From positions 708,995 to 772,994 of the forward strand of contig NW_005198965.1 of the NCBI RefSeq assembly GCF_000372725.1: 64,000 nucleotides of DNA, given 5' to 3'. The translations under genes were made by a program, and so were the position numbers. The notes under the pieces were generated by a model. That model searched no databases and was not told the DNA's origin. It worked only from the letters and a program-made list of their open reading frames with translations. Positions within the stretch are counted from its first letter, which is position 1. Every line of letters begins with the position of its first letter. This document shows positions 61,867 through 64,000 of this stretch, in pieces. The DNA comes from Emiliania huxleyi CCMP1516. Its lineage: Eukaryota > Haptophyta > Isochrysidales > Noelaerhabdaceae.

Positions 61867-64000
61867 TCAGCCGCCCTCCGCTTGGAGCTGCCGTTCGATC
61901 TCTCGAATCTCTCTGCTCATCGTCCGGATCTGCGCCTTTGCCTCTGCCGCCAGAGTCGCGCGGACGCTGCTCGCCTCGAGCCCTGCAGTCCGCTCCGCCG
62001 CCTCGAGGCTCATCTGCGCCGTTGCAATCTCGTCCGCCGCAGCAGCCTCGAACCGCTCGAGCTCGAGCTGCTTTGCTTCCAGCGCCCTCTGGCCGTCGGC
62101 GGCAGCGGCGTCGAGTGCGGCAGCGTGGTCCGCCCGGAGCTGCGAGACGTACGCCTGCGTCTTCTCCTTGAGAGCCGCGGCGCGTTCCGTGCGGCTCTGC
62201 TCGCCCTTCTTCAAGGCGGCGATCTCCTCCTTCGCGGCTGCGAGATCGAGCTTGAGCGTGCGGATCTGCTCGAGGCGGCGGAGCGTGCGCTCATTCTCCA
62301 CCTCGTGGACGGCCCTCTCCTCACTCCGGCGCTGCAGGGAGGCGAGCTCCTCCTGAAGCCTCTGCACCTCGGCCTGCAGCTCCGCCTGCTGCTCCTTCGC
62401 GGCGCCGTCGGCAACGTCGTCGCCGGGGGAGGGCTGCGCCCCGCTAGAGCGTGCGGGCTCTGCCGTCGAAAGATGAACGCCATCGGCAATAGCAAGGGCG
62501 GCAGCGTCGCCGCCGGGGACGGGAGCGGCCTCAAACTCGCTGTCGTTGACAACCCAGCTGTCGCCTGGCGCCCAACCCTCGCCGGGGGCGACCGTCGCCG
62601 CACCGCCGGCAGCCGCACCGCCGGCCGAGGCCGCTTCGGCGGCAGCGGCGTTGGCGGCGGCCGCGTCGGCAGCGGCGGCCGCCTCGCGCAACTTCTGCTC
62701 GAGCTCGTCCGCGCGCTGTGTCGCCTGCGCCGCCGCCTCCGCGAGGCTCGCCTCTCGCACCTGGGCAGCCGACCGCGCCTCCTCGAGCTGGTCCCGCAGG
62801 CCGGCCGCGGTCGCGGAGAGCTCGTCTCGCTCCGCCTCGAGCTTCTGCAGGTTGTCGGCGCTCATCGTCGACAGCTGGAGCTCCTTCTGCGCGAGGAGCG
62901 ACTTTGTCTTGCCCAGCTCGCGCTCGAACGCGCCGACCTTGGTGCGCAGCGCCTGCACCGCGGCGCTCGAGTCTTCGCTCGCCGAACGCGCCTCGGCTTG
63001 CGCGCGATCGAGGCCCTGGCGCAGCTGCTCCGCGGCCGACACCTCCTTCGCCCGCGTCGCCTGCAGCGCCTCCAGCTCGCGGCTCGCCTTCTTGAGCTGC
63101 GCGGCGAGCGTGTCCCGCTCTGAGGACAGCTCTCGGTTCACCTACCACACGCCGTGCTCACCTCGTGTGTCGCAGCTCGTCTCCGCTGGAGGACGGCTCT
63201 CGCTTCACCTCCGCCGCAGAGCTGAGCCGCCCCTGCGACTTTTGCTCGTCGCGGGAGGTGGTTGAGAGGCGCGCCTCGAGCGCCTTGACCTCCGCCTGCA
63301 GCTGCTTGCGCTCGGCGATCCCCACCTTGAGCGCCTCCTTGGCCTTGTCCACCTTCTCCACCTCCTTGTGCAGCTTGCCCTCCACGGAGGCGTTCTCCGC
63401 CGCGAGCACCGCCGCCGCCTTTTTAAGCTCAGCCGCCTGCCGCTCCGCCTCGGAGTGCGCCTCCGCCGCACCGCGCACTGCCTGGTCGAGCCGCGCCTCC
63501 ACCTCGGCCAGCCTCCCCTCCGCCGCCTCCGCCCTCGCCATCGCCTCGGCCGCCGCCTGCGCGGCAAACTGCGTCGCCTCGGCGGCGGAGGCGCGGCCGT
63601 CGGAGGCGCGGGCGCTGCCGTTCCCGTCGGCGCTCGCTCGCGCGGCGGCGGCGGCGCGGGCCTTGTGCTGCGCCTTCACCGCGCTCAGTGCGGCGGCGTG
63701 CTCCGCCTCCCGCTGCTCCGCTCTGGTCCGGCTCTCGTACAGCTCCTCCCTCGTCCTCGCCACCTCGCGCCGCGCCTCGGCGAGGGCGGCGTCCGACTCT
63801 GCGCGACCGAGCCTGGCCGAGACGAGCTCCTGGTTGAGGGCGGCGAGCGCGACGTCGGACGGCTCCGAGCCCGGCTCGAGCGCGGGCAGGGTCGCGTCTG
63901 ACACGCGCCGCCGCTCCTCGTGCAGCTGCAGCCGGAGCTGCTCGCTCTCGCGGGCCGCCTTTGAGGCTCCGGCGAGCTCCGCCTTGAGAGCGGCGAGCTC
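61867..64000 (-). CDS. Long coiled-coil protein, 5' end beyond the window
   Basis: The frame is open from the right edge (ELAALKAELAGASKAAR) through SDATLPALEPGSEPSD to the intron 63208-63142, then VNRELSSERDTLAAQLKKAS to TGA at 61867-61869. Almost all of it is heptad coiled coil rich in Ala, Glu, Arg and Gln, broken by a flexible acidic insert (about 62400-62620, including GEGWAPGDSWVVNDSE). It resembles golgin, centrosomal or myosin-tail-type proteins only in composition; no family assigned. The 67-bp GT-AG intron begins with a near copy of the downstream exon start. Confidence 0.75.

Overview
This is a nuclear contig from a GC-rich, repeat-rich unicellular eukaryote. Compact genes with short introns (about 60-190 bp), roughly one third GC-AG introns among those resolved, N-terminal ER-signal or plastid-style leaders, an intraflagellar-transport gene and two N-run assembly gaps (4414-4513 and about 34314-34479) best fit a flagellated alga. 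A haptophyte such as Emiliania/Gephyrocapsa huxleyi is my first guess; this is inference and other GC-rich microalgae are not excluded.

Layout: 0.3-1.3 kb SLC25 carrier; 2.7-5.5 kb repeats, a decayed paralogous exon and a frameshifted threonine dehydratase-like gene running into a gap; 5.6-10.6 kb ZNHIT2-like gene facing a large two-domain peroxiredoxin-like/coiled-coil gene; 10.6-14.5 kb mostly intergenic with heat-shock-element-like palindromes, retroposons and a GT microsatellite; 14.5-17.9 kb complete valyl-tRNA synthetase; 18.4-19.2 kb LINE fragment; 20.1-28.8 kb a dense run (small basic protein, RhoGDI, alpha/beta hydrolase, small unknown protein, carotenoid-desaturase-like oxidoreductase, protease-dead calpain); 29.2-29.9 kb stacked retroposons; 30.0-34.3 kb SAM-type carrier and an AFG1-like ATPase cut by the second gap; 34.5-40.3 kb mobile DNA (LINE with RNase H, two inverted-repeat elements) around a sulfotransferase-like gene, then a CA microsatellite; 40.4-46.0 kb four poorly known genes plus retroposons; 46.2-47.1 kb a 900-bp inverted-repeat transposon with an 8-bp target duplication; 49.3-64.0 kb a possible SPO16-like gene, a tandem C2/histidine-phosphatase gene divergent from IFT144/WDR19, a second alpha/beta hydrolase and a large coiled-coil gene leaving the window on the right.

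The genes form no operon; they are a typical mix of housekeeping, organelle and flagellar genes. The most unusual content is (i) two genes whose introns begin with a copy of the downstream exon start, suggesting intron birth by tandem duplication; (ii) tandem C2-phosphatase modules with an active and a dead phosphatase; (iii) a calpain that has lost its catalytic Cys and His; and (iv) very short 5'-truncated retroposons with intact 7-14 bp target duplications, one of which can be read against an almost unmodified paralogous site inside this same window.
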